DNA from: Sebastes aleutianus
Lineage: Eukaryota > Chordata > Actinopteri > Perciformes > Sebastidae
NCBI GenBank assembly: GCA_916700875.1
Contig: CAKAKS010000066.1
Span: forward strand, 32,218,490 to 32,282,489
Length of the DNA: 64,000 bases
Reading direction: 5' to 3'
The notes below the pieces were generated by a model. The model did not search any database. It worked only from the letters and a program-made list of their open reading frames with translations, and had not been told where the DNA came from. This document shows positions 11,999-23,500 of this stretch, one piece after another. Numbering within the stretch: position 1 is the first letter of the stretch; each line of letters opens with the position of its first letter. A program made the translations under genes and the position numbers.

Positions 11999-13041
11999 TA
12001 AATGATCAGAATACTAACTAAAAAAATAATTTGCATACACTCCACACAACACCACCAGATATATTTAAATAATGTCATCATGTTTGCAGGCAGTCACAGA
12101 ATATAGGGCTGTGTTTTGCCCTGAGCAAAGCCAAGGTCACGTCACACCGACAGCTCATCACCCCTCTGAATAGTAATTCTATCTAACAAACTGACAACTA
12201 ACGGGCCAAAAGGCTAGCAGGAGATGACTGGCGACAACAACAACACTAGAGTATACGGCTGCCAACAGAGCTGGACCTGGCCAGTGCTTTTAGGAAAGAC
12301 CTAAGGCTTTTGGTGCTGACATTAAGCCCCTGCTGAGAACGCTGAGTGAAAGCTCTGGCGGAGATATTCTCTGGCTCAACAGCGAGAAATTTCACTAAGG
12401 ATAAAGGAATTAGTTTAAAGGCCCAGTGAATTTCCCTCCATTCTCATCCTCCTTTTGTTGAACAGGACGTCTTTTTTTTTGTCTCGAGTCCTTCATTTGT
12501 AAAACGCCAATTTCATAAGTCACCTCAGTTGATTGCCAGACCAAGACCCCAGGCAATACAAGGAGGAAATGTGGATTTGCAGATTTTATTACAAAAATAC
12601 TGTCACAGAAGGCACAGTGTTAGCAAACAGTACAGAAACAAAGAGACAAAACTCCGGTACATCTATTGAATGTCGATTTTGGAGGTTATTGGCATGAAAA
12701 GGTTTGAGATTGCTCTCAAAATCTGTGTGCTGGATTTTTCTAACTTCCATTTATGTCCACCGCTCACTTTATGCTCCTCTGGGAAGCTGCTGGGCAAAAA
12801 AGTTTGATTAATAAGTAAGTAGGTAAATAGTTATAATAGTATGTATATTTATAATAGTTTTATTGTTCAACACAGGCCATTTAGGTAGAGACATTAATTA
12901 TTACAATAGAATCAAAATTATTTTGTTTTACTTTTGTACTTTTTAGGCAGTTTTCGCTTTCAGTCCAAAATGCTGGAAGCGTAGCTTTGCTGCTGGGCAC
13001 TGATGTTGCAATGGAACAAACAATTGACTTTCCCTTCTTAG

Positions 13042-14044
13042 TAGGGGTGGTGGTGGTGGTGGTGAAAAAATGTATTCACCTATGTATCACAATTTTTTCT
13101 TTTTTTATAATTTTGCAAACTATTTTTTTAATGCCAGAATCGATATAATTGCTTCATTTGAGTGTATGCGGAGGAAGAAGGAAGTTACCGCTTTTATTGT
13201 TGTAGTCTGAGTAACGTGACTTCATATCCGTTCTGTATCCGTCAACCAAAACAAACCGCAGCTGGCCAAAACAAGGAAGCACAAAATGGCCGTATGGATA
13301 CGACCTGCACCCTCACATGTAAATCCAGCATACAGTACAGCATGGAAACATTTTGGGTTTCACACATCGCCAAGAACAGCAGAGCTAGACATCATGGCTA
13401 AAGCTGCATGCTAACTCTGTCATGGACAGGAAATGTTATAGTATCGCAGTGAAGCCAGCCGTCACTCTCATCTCCGTGGTCAAATCAGCCGACGCTACAA
13501 CTGTAGAGCACCCATATACTGACATTTATGTTAAATGCATTCAAACGGCCCCGATGGAGCTGACCATGGATGTAAATAATGATAAAGAGAACGGAGCTGA
13601 TGGGAGAGCTAGCGACGGACTTGGCGAAGTTAGCGGAAGTATACACGAGTGACTACCTCCGGTTTTCAAAATAAGGTGTTAACAAAGGGAACTGTGTATA
13701 CAAAATACATCTATGGAAATAAAATTGATTGGGTTATATTCACCAGAAGTATAAAACATTACATGTCCCTGATAAATTAAAAAGAAAATACCACTAATTT
13801 GTGAGGGAAATGTCTTTATTATTTGGTTTTGCTGGAATTAATGTAATAAATATGCCTGACAGTGACTGATATATTTGACTTCAGGACATTTATGACTATA
13901 TACAGGCTGAAAATCAAACATTTTAATCTAGTAATTAAGATATTTTCCAAAGTAAAAGACGCAATAAATCATAATATCGAATCACAATACTTAAAAATCG
14001 CAATATATATCGAATCGGGAGATAGGTGTATTGTCCCAGCCCTA
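13042..14044 (+). mobile_element. hAT-like element family B, copy 2, perfect 8-bp target duplication
   Basis: It is 1003 bp, flanked exactly by cttcttag on both sides (13034-13041 and 14045-14052). It aligns with 3047-4141, including the decayed BED-finger region (about 13340-13500), where in-frame stops interrupt the C-x2-C and HSH residues. A 76-codon open stretch at 13422-13652 lies in another frame and is unlikely to be coding. Confidence 0.78.
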
Positions 14045-15269
14045 CTTCTTAGCATTACACGTTCTTTGGTGCAGGCGAACTTGACAACAGAGGTTCAACA
14101 TGGCTGACATTTCGTGCAGAAAGAGAACGGGCCTTGGAGATGAAGTGTCTGTCAACAGGACTGCCTGCGAGATGGTCTCCAGTTTGCTGAGTGTGCACCG
14201 ATAGGCACAGAAATATGAGGAGCATGCAGAATGTTGCTGAGTGTCTGGTTCGCAGACTCCCCCACCCCCCCCTTCGCGTCGCCCCCGAGAAAACCTATTG
14301 ATGTGATTCATGTTCTAGCACATGGTTACAACCAGCCGTCTAGTGCATGACGGCTCCTGCTTCTGCTGCTTCTTTGAAAAATAAGTTCAAGACTTCTCAA
14401 GCAGCACCTCCAGTAACATCGTCCCGACCTGGCAGTTCCTCCCACGCACATTCTGGAGGAGCAGGCTTGGCATGATCTCGGAGGGGAAGCGCCACAGGGA
14501 TGAAAACCCTGCTTTTTCAGTGTTAACAACTATGTAGCTGTGTCTGAATCTGGCAATCTCAGAGTGCGCCCAGGCTTCCGCTCTCTGCAAATTACGGGTG
14601 TGAGATGTGGATTTAGAGGCACAAATGTCAGCTTGTGTGTTTTCCGCTTTACCTCTCGAGCACACAAATGACACTCTTCCCTCTTTCGCTGTTTTCTTTC
14701 CTTCGACTGAAAAAGCAAGTCAATAAAAAAAGGAGACGTTACCTTAAGATGCCCTCCTTAAGGGTTTTGATTCATGCTTTTATAGCTGGACCCAAGTTGC
14801 ACTTGTTTTACAGAAGGATCTCGAAAAATGCACCGAGGGGCCTTGTCAGCCCTCGCGCATCAATCAAATAGGGTTGCTATACATCCCTGCCCACATAATA
14901 CGGGGGTTTTCAAATAGAAACCTTGGAAATTGTGGCCTCAGAAACAGTGGGGTTAGACTTTCTTTAATTTGAGCCTGGAAGCGTAGAAGAAGGATTTTGA
15001 AACTGCTCGTGTGCTATTGTAGAGGAGAGGAAGGAAGCTGCTGGTGAAATTGTATTTCTGTAAAAAGGAGATTTTAGCCACCATGTTTCAAAGCATCAGC
15101 TAAATTGTGATCCGGAGTGTGGAAGTCTGTTAAAGCCTCAGTGAGTAACAGCAGATTGTGGCCCCCTGTTGAAGCACTATGGCCTTCTTCTGGCTTTGTT
15201 TTGATTCCTTACTCTGAAGACATTCACATTACACCATATGTCTCTGCGACAGCTGTGACTGCAGGCATT

Positions 15270-16230
15270 GTGTTTTCGGGTTGTCCGTCCGTCCGTGGGT
15301 ACGTACGTCCTCAGGAACACCTTGAGGAAAATTCATCAAATTTGGCACTAACAACCACTTGGTCTCAAAGATGAATTGATTAGAGTTTGGTGGTCAAAGG
15401 TCACTGTGACCTCACGAAACACATTTTTGGTAGGGCTGTCAATCGAATCAAATATTTAATCGTGATTAATCGTATGATTGTCCATTGGTAATCGCTAATT
15501 AATCACACATTTTTTATCTGTTCAAAATGTACCTTAAAGGGACATTTGTAAAGTATTTAATAGTCTTATCAACATGGGAGTGGGCAAATATGATTGCTTT
15601 ATGCAAATATATGTATATATTTCTTATTGGAAATCAATTAACAACACAAAACAATGACAAATATTGTCCAGAAACCCTCACAGGTACTGCATTTAGCATA
15701 AAAAATATGCTTAAATCATAACATGGCAAACTACAGCCCAACAGGCAACAACAGCTGTCAGTGTGTCAGTGTGCTGACTTGACTATGACTTGACCCCATG
15801 TGATTATCATAAAGTGGGCATGTCTGTAAAGGGGAGACTCGTGGTTAAATTTTCCTCGCTCAGTGTAAGTTTGGAGCATATTTAGCCAACATGGTTGGTA
15901 CTTATGAGTTCTTTAGGTTTTGGTAGTTTCATATGATACCAGTATCTTCACTCTAGCTTTAAAACTGAGCCCGCTACAACCTCAAAAGCAAGTTTTGTTA
16001 ATGCGTTACAGAAATTAGTGACGTTTAAAGGAATTTGCGTTAACTCGTTTTTATAGCGTTAACTTTGACAGCCCTAGTTTTTGTCCATAACTCAGTAATT
16101 CATTTGCTAATTATAACCATTTTAAACAAATGTCTAATAGGATAAAATGATGAACTGATGACATTTTGGACAGACATGGATGTAAACTGCAACCTGACGG
16201 GTTGTGTGGCGGCATTCATCTGTTAGGCGG
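15270..16230. repeat. Older repeat split by a family A insertion
   Basis: The segment gtccgtccgtgggtacgtac...ggtcactgtgacctcacgaa (about 15270-15430) appears to continue after 16076 with ttgtccataactcagtaatt. The two halves are separated by the family A copy at 15431-16076. This gives a relative age: the host repeat is older than the insertion. Confidence 0.45.
15431..16076 (-). mobile_element. hAT-like family A copy 2
   Basis: Both ends are intact: tagggctgtcaatcg at the left and ttgacagcccta at the right. The flanking octamers atttttgg and gtttttgt agree at 6 of 8 positions. It is 646 bp with no transposase. Confidence 0.7.
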
Positions 16231-17142
16231 TAATTTTCCACATGTGATCTAAACACCTTCAGCACGACTACTTCCTAAAATTGATGTGAAATAAAAACCT
16301 GCATGTAGTCGTCAAAATGTTCCTTCAGGATCATCAAAATAGTAAAAAATTGTTTTTGCTCAAGTCATTAAAACATGACGAGATGTCTCCCCTTCCTGCG
16401 GTGTGATGTGCCCCGCCATTAAAAAATGCACGACTCCCTCCAGAGATGCAAACAGCTCGACATGACCTTGACAGAAGAAACATCCTCGTCCTACCTTTTA
16501 ATTCAATCGTGTCTTGTTGATCCCTTGTAAAGCACTTAGTGACAAACCTGTTTGTGCAAAATAAGAAAAAAAAAAACACCCGGATGAATAAATTTGATTT
16601 GATGTGATTCGACGCCTCTGTCTCTCCCCGTGCCTGCTCCGTCTAATAGCTGATAATGTAATTACGTTTCCATCAGAGGGGAGGCCTAATGATTGACTGT
16701 GGTGGAATGTGTTATGTGCTACTGAGATAAACCTCCCTCTCAAATACTCTGGGTTTGGTCGGATCAATAATTTCTCCCTCTTGTGTTCTCCTCATTTATA
16801 ATGCTGAAGTATTTTCAATCATAATGCTTCAGGAGAGATTCTAGGCACTGTTCCAGTGTTCCTTAATAAAGGTGTTGCAGCCTGTTGTGAAACCAAGTGG
16901 ACAGACTTTAATCCCTGTCCCGTGTATGCTGTGGAGTTGTGTACATTTTCACAGAAACTTTGTGAAATGAAACTGTAATCCAAATTTTGTGGCGTTTGTC
17001 AAGGTTGTCCGCTGTTACCAGAGTCATTGTGCTAAACCCAAGCTTCTTCATGTTTCCCGTTGCCAAAGAACTCTCCCTATGGTCCGAGATAAACCTCAGC
17101 ACAGCCTAATTGGCCCGTCTGTCTTGCCAGAGAGTCTAACCA

Positions 17143-17167
17143 GTGTGTGTGTGTGTGTGTGTGTGTT
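17143..17167. repeat. (GT)n next to a splice acceptor
   Basis: A GT run of about 25 bp ends roughly 20 nt before the acceptor of arvcf exon a. Confidence 0.9.
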
Positions 17168-17186
17168 TCTCTGTATTTCCCTGCAG

Positions 17187-17314
17187 GCTTTGAGCTGCTG
17201 TATCAGCCGGAAGTGGTGAGGCTCTACCTATCTCTGCTGACCGAGAGCCAGAACTACAACACCCTGGAGGCTGCTGCCGGGGCTCTGCAAAACCTCAGTG
17301 CTGGACAGTGGACC
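17187..17314 (+). CDS. arvcf: arvcf exon a (ARM repeat)
   Basis: The acceptor is ctgcag/gcttt and the donor is gacc/gtgagt. The exon is 128 bp and starts with two bases of a split Gly codon. It encodes GFELLYQPEVVRLYLSLL then a segment ending LEAAAGALQNLSAGQWT, the conserved ARM-helix pattern of delta-catenins. A (GT)n microsatellite sits just upstream of the polypyrimidine tract. No upstream coding exon was found in the preceding 17 kb. Confidence 0.96.
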
Positions 17315-17544
17315 GTGAGTCCAGGGTTGGGGAAGGGGTACAACACGTAGACACTATGTCCTGTCTGACTTTCAGATTTCTTATATCGCATTCTTGCAAC
17401 GTCTGTCATCATTGACCTTTCGGAAGCGGATTTCTTGGATTGTGATTGGAGTCTGATGGGCTTGAAAGGAAACAGAGGTGCTTTAAAGGGGAACTACACC
17501 CATTTTCAAAATTCCTACATGTTATTCCTATGGTCTTAGTATTC

Positions 17545-17582
<38 letters not shown>

Positions 17583-20500
17583 TATATATGTGTATATATT
17601 AGTGAACATGAACAACTCTCTCCCAAATCCAAAAACTCGAGTGCTAAAACTCAAAAACTAAAATTTGTGATGTCATCAAGTATCAAGTGTGGAACTGCTC
17701 CACAATGAATTGGGAGAGATGTTATAGGTGACACTCATAGACTGTATATAAGAAGTGGACATGGTCACCGTGACATCACCCATTGGTCTGCCGTTTTGTG
17801 GCATTTTGGCCGTCACCATCTTGGTTTTTGGCTGTCACTATCTTGGTTTTTTGCAACCAGAAGTGACACGAGCACAACCGAACATTTTTGGCAACCAAAA
17901 AGATTATAATTAACTTCCAAATGAACAACATGCTGTATTGAAGAAGATTCGATACTAGCGATTGAGACCGTAAACTCATGTTTACAATGTTTACTGAGGT
18001 AATAAATCAAGTGAGAAGTAGGCTCATTTTCTCATAGACTTATATACAATCAGACTTCTTTTTGCAACCAGAGGAGTCGCCCCCGGTTGGCTGTTAGAGA
18101 GAATGCAAGTTTAAGGCACTTCCTCATTGACTCATTCACTTTTCAGACCCGGAGGTTTCCCACTGGTGTCACTGAGAGCACCCAGGAGAATGTTCTGAGT
18201 ATATGGGTGCATTTTCTGTTTCACAACTGAGAACATCACATAGAATAAAGCTCATTTGGGTATAGATAAGAGAACAAACATTCTGTGGGTCTCCCATTCA
18301 TCGTCTACGGAGCAGCTCCAGACTTTATACCCCATGACATCACAGGTTTGAAACTTACTTCTCTGGTTTCTGGCTTTGAGAGAGAGTAGCTCATGTTCAC
18401 AAATACTCATTGAACTTTCCTCGGCCATGGAAATAACATACTGGAATTCTTAATTTAGGTGGTGTTCCCCTTTAAAAAGGTGTAGATGCGCTGTCTCTCC
18501 AAACCATACAGTATAGCAATTGTGTAAGCTGGAATACATCTCCGAGACGTGATCGAACCAGGCGGCAAGTAGCTCAAACTTTTCATTGATGGTACCATTT
18601 TTAGTCAGGTCCATCCATAGAAGTGGGATTAGATGACTAGATAAGGGTTGGATAAGTAATGTACACCAAACTTTCATCTCTGTTAGATGATTGCCTCTCA
18701 TGATGGATGATGTGAGAACCTCGAGAGCCAGGATCAGACATTTATTCCAATTAGAGCGGCCGCAGAGCTGCCGAGTGGCTGCCTGGCTCGCAGGCAGCAG
18801 TGAATTACCAACAGGGAAGGGCTAGTTGTCAGATGCCAGTTTACGAGCAGCACCTCGGGCGAGAGCGGTCACTTATGTTTTTCAGCACAGGCTGGCTGCA
18901 TTCAGTCCACGGCAGCATTATCGCATCAGCGCTCCTCTTAGCGCCCGTGTGTCAGACTGTAAACACATCCTCTGAGTTCATCAGCGGTGTTGAGCCTCTC
19001 TACCCGGAGTGGGAAAAAAACAAACACCTGAACTCTTTTGTGAGTCTCACATTTAGCGTTAATAATTCAGCAGTAGTGATTTTCAGCTCTGGTGAGCATC
19101 TGGAGGAGAAATCCTTCTTTCCTTTGGTGTATTTTTTTTTTCCTGTAAGAGCTGATCAGAATGCCTGGCAAGGCTCAGGAACCTGTGGAGCTGCTAACCC
19201 ATCACACTGTCATATCTGGACAAAGCCTGTCCCTGCTCCCTGGGAGGATATCACAACTTCTTCTTTAAATCCCCCTCATTCGTTGCTGCTGCTCAGTTCT
19301 GTACCACTGGATTGACCTGTTTCTTAAAGCGCACTACTGCCACCTGGTGGCTCAGCTGCGCCTCTCCTCGGCTTAATTACATCTCTTGGGGTACCAGTGC
19401 TTAGAAGATAAACCCTTTTATGTCAAACTTAATGTTTCATGGTGCAAAAAAAATGAGAAGTAAAATCTACTGATGTTTAAATTAAGACAAATCATAGCAC
19501 ATGTCCACTCAGAGCCCCACTGTGGAATGTGGTGAATTAGTCAAGCCCAAGGAGCAGAGCTGAGCTGTCGTGTAGTTAGTGACTGAATGGTTGAGCGTGT
19601 GTGTGAGCATGAAGGCATATATCAATGTCCTCATGGAGGTTGACCTGGACACCTGGACGCGTGGCCATGCTGGTAAAGCTCCCAGGTGGGAATCTGTTGA
19701 ATCTGCATGAATGTCAAACAGGAAGTTGCTGACAGTGTGCTGCTCACTCAGCCGACCCAAGAGGTTAGAGGTTGAAATTATAAAAAAGCAGTCACACCCT
19801 GCCCTCTGTCTGCCCCCCCCCCCCCCAGTGGTCCAACTACATCCGGGCTACGGTGCGTAAGGAGAAAGGTCTTCCCATCCTGGTGGAGCTGCTGCGCTCC
19901 GACTCTGACAAGGTGGTCCGAGCCGTGTCCATCGCCCTGCGCAACCTGTCCATCGACCGCCGCAACAAGGACCTGATCGGTACGAACCGCAATAAAGGCT
20001 AACACACGCAGTGATTTAAGATCTCATCAAAATGCATTTTTGTTCACAAATTGACACAAATGTAGTGGATCGTTATTGTTTGTGTCAAGGTTATAATGGT
20101 TTTGATTTTTTTAATTTTATTTTAGTTGTGACTTCTCAATTTAATTTGGTTTAGTTTTAGTTAGTTTTCAGAATGTGTTTGCAAGTTTTAGTGTAGTTTA
20201 AGTTTTACAGAGAAGTTCAGTTTTAGTTTTTATTAGGGCTGTCAAAGTTAACGCCAATCATTTCTTTAAAGCATTAACACGACTTAGGTTGTAGCGGGCT
20301 CCGTTTTGAAAGCTAGAAACTAAGGAAACCTAAGGAATCCATTGGTACCATCCATGTCATAGTAGCTTGTTGCAAAGGAGGCTAAATAACGCTCCAAACT
20401 TACGTTAAATGTTGGCGAGGAAAAACTGGCATGGCCATTTCAAAGGGGTCCCTTGACCTCTGACCTCCAGATATATGAATGTAAATGGGTTCTATGGGTA

Positions 20501-23500
20501 CCCACGAGTCTCCCCTTTACAGACATGCCCACTTTATGATAATCACATGCAGTTTGGGGCAAGTCATAGTCAAGTCAGCACACTGACACACTGACAGCTG
20601 TTGTTAAATGTTGGGCTGCAGTTTGCCATGTTATGATTTGACCATATTTTTTATGCTAAATGCAGTACCTGTGAGGGTTTCTGGACATTATTTGTCATTG
20701 TTTTGTGTTGTTAATTGATTTCCAATAATAAATATATATAATCATTTGCACTAAGCAAGCTTATTTGCCCACTCCCATGTTGATAAGAGGATTAAATACT
20801 TGACAAATCTCCCTTTAAGATACATTTTGAACAGATACAAAAAATGTGTGATTAATGTATGAATAATCACGATTAACTATGGACAATCATGCGATTAATC
20901 GCAATTAAAATCCATACCAGCCTCGAAGAGATCCCTTCCTAATGTCATTCCTTTGTAAGAGATGGGGGACAAAATCTACAGTCCTCGTTCTGTGCAAAAA
21001 TACACTTCAACGTTCAGCCAAAGCTAATATGAGTATATCAGTCTGAGTCAGTCAAATCAAGTGGCTATCTAGTATTTATACTACACAATCAAATCATTTT
21101 CAAGTCTGAACTCTTACAGTCATGTTCACAGAGATGAATCAAAGACCTGAAAGACTGTTTTCAATAATATACCTGATATTATTAGCTTCTTGTTTTAATT
21201 GAATTTGATCACATTTCACTACCAGCACTGTTAACCTGCTTAACCTTGAAAAAACACTTGGCCTTACAGGAAGTTACGCCATGCGGGACTTGGTGAGCAA
21301 CCTGCCCAGCGGTCAGCAGCGGCCGGCCAAAAACCTAGAGGAGGACACTGTGGTCGCCATCCTCAACACCATCCACGAGATTGTCACTGACAGCTCTGAA
21401 AACGCCCGCTCCCTCGCCCAGGCTCAGGCCATTGAGAAGCTGGTCGCCATCAACAGGACCAGGTGAGACTTAGTATATACAGTACGTCACTAGGGATGCA
21501 CCGATTGTGAAATTCTGGGCCGACACCAATGTTTAAAATAACAATTTGGCCGATTACTAATGCCGACACCGATGTTTTAACTGAGCTGTTTTAACTGAGC
21601 TGTTTTAAAGTCATTCAGCATTTAATTACACTGTCTTTGAATGAGCACAAATTCAATCATTAAATTTTATGAAACAACCTTCATCACACCTTCTTTTTAG
21701 CTGCTATACAACGACCTATCCAATGAGAAGAATGCTTCAGTACCTACAGTACACAGCCCAACAAAAACATTTGTTTTGTAAAACAGAAATAAGATATAAA
21801 TGTAAAGCTATTAGACGCATAACACAGTGTTTCCCAATTTGACCTATATATTAAACGGCCGCCCAAGTATATTTGGCGACCCATTTTTTATTTTTATTTT
21901 CGTATCCATCCGAGAGAACGACACCATCCAGGATAATCCTCGATTAACTTGTGGATGGTGAGCGGGGTCGCTCACAGAAATGGTTGGGCCCCTGAAAAGG
22001 TCCGGTGAATGGTCTCTCCACAGATCTGCTTTACTCATATCGACGCATGCATGTGCTCGCTTTTGTCCTGCTAAACACATACATGTAAACTGAGCGAGAC
22101 TTACTCAGTGATGGGGGCTACATGCAATTCACTCCGACATTAGCTAATAGTTAGTGTAGATCAAAATATAAAAGAAAAGAAAAAAATAACAATAAGCTTT
22201 GGCTCTGCTGCCTGGTAATTAGTCCACTCCTCACAATATTCTACAATTAGCTCTGTGTATACAATGTCAACATAAGTCTGTGGTTGCATATCACCTGTAA
22301 TTATAGATAACAATATTATTATTCATTTTATCAGCTGCAGCAGGTCCATTCAAACTGACTCCCCCAGATTTCTGTTGAAACATTTAGAAATATAAGATAC
22401 TGTTTATACTGGCTGAATACTTGATAGGTATTAATTACTGAGAGATGTGCATTCATTATTGCCCTGCAGTATGCCCAGCTAATCAACATTTTAAATTCAA
22501 TATTTAATCAATACACACACCGGCAGAACTGATTGCCTTTTTATCACAAAATAAGCTGCTTAAAGAATGTTTCATTTACCAAACACTCACTGTGTCCAGT
22601 AAATTGTAACTAGAGCTGTCAATCTATTAAAATATTTAATCGAGATTAATCGCATGATTGTTCATAATTAATCGCTAATTAATCACACATTTTTTATCTG
22701 TTCAAAATGTACCTTAAAGGGAGATTTGTCAAGTATTTAATACTCTTATCAACATGGGAGTGGGCAAATATGCTGCTTTATACAAATGTATGTACATATT
22801 TATTATTGGAAATCAATTAACAACACAAAACAATGACAATTATTGTTCAGAAACCCTCACAGGTACTGCATTTAGCATAAAACAATATGCTCAAATCATA
22901 ACATGGCAAACTGCAGCCCAACAGGCAACAACAGCTGTCAGTGTGTCAGTGTGCTGACTTGACTATGACTTGCCCCAAACTGCATGTGATTATCATAAAG
23001 TGGGCATGTCTGTAAAGGGGAGACTCGTGGGTACCCATAGAACCCATTTTCATTCACATATCTGGAGGTCAGAGGTCAAGGGACCCTTTTGAAAATGGCC
23101 ATGCCAGTTCTTCCTCGCCAAAATTTAGAGCGATATTTAAGTAAGTATCTTCTCTCTGGCTTTAAAACTGAGGCCGCTGCAACCTAAAAATCGCAACTTG
23201 CGTTAATGAGTCATAGAAATTAGTAGTGTTTAAACAAATTTTGCATTATAACGCGTTATTATCAAGTCAACTTTGACAGCCCTAGTTTATTAGGCTACTT
23301 TTACACATAGGTGCATAGTAGCATATGCACAATTATACACTCAACACTGGCTAAACTGTTTGCCTTTTTAATCACAAAATAAGCTGCCCAAAGAATGCTG
23401 AGTTTACCAAACACTCACTGTGTGGAGTAAGCTGTTGTGCTTTTATCATCAGTCTTATATATTACAGGTCAAACAAATCGTATTGCAGACAGTGAACCAA

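Larger units (their letters stand above)
1..17186. other. arvcf: Large arvcf intron (5' end outside window)
   Basis: No convincing coding exon was seen on either strand in these 17 kb, although the next upstream ARM exon must exist. The stretch holds hAT-like elements (279-619, 3047-4141, 9172-9924, 11051-11565, 13042-14044, 15431-16076), a nested class II element (5467-6877), a SINE (about 820-1075), other repeats (7731-8060, 8109-8484, 11725-11998) and a helicase remnant. Pyrimidine-rich low-complexity DNA fills about 1100-2000. About 2080-3000, 4150-5460, 6880-7720, 8500-9160, 10000-11050, 12000-13030 and 14060-15260 contain nothing I can identify beyond simple repeats. Confidence 0.7.

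Noticed and set aside
13422..13652. 76-codon frame within the family B element
   Set aside because: It is not the BED-finger frame, and the homologous stretch in the 3047-4141 copy is disrupted.
22754..22957. Recurrent MGVGKYA...-type frame in family A copies (also at 43469-43678, minus strand)
   Set aside because: It is present because the repeat sequence is conserved; frames differ in length between copies and carry no domain.
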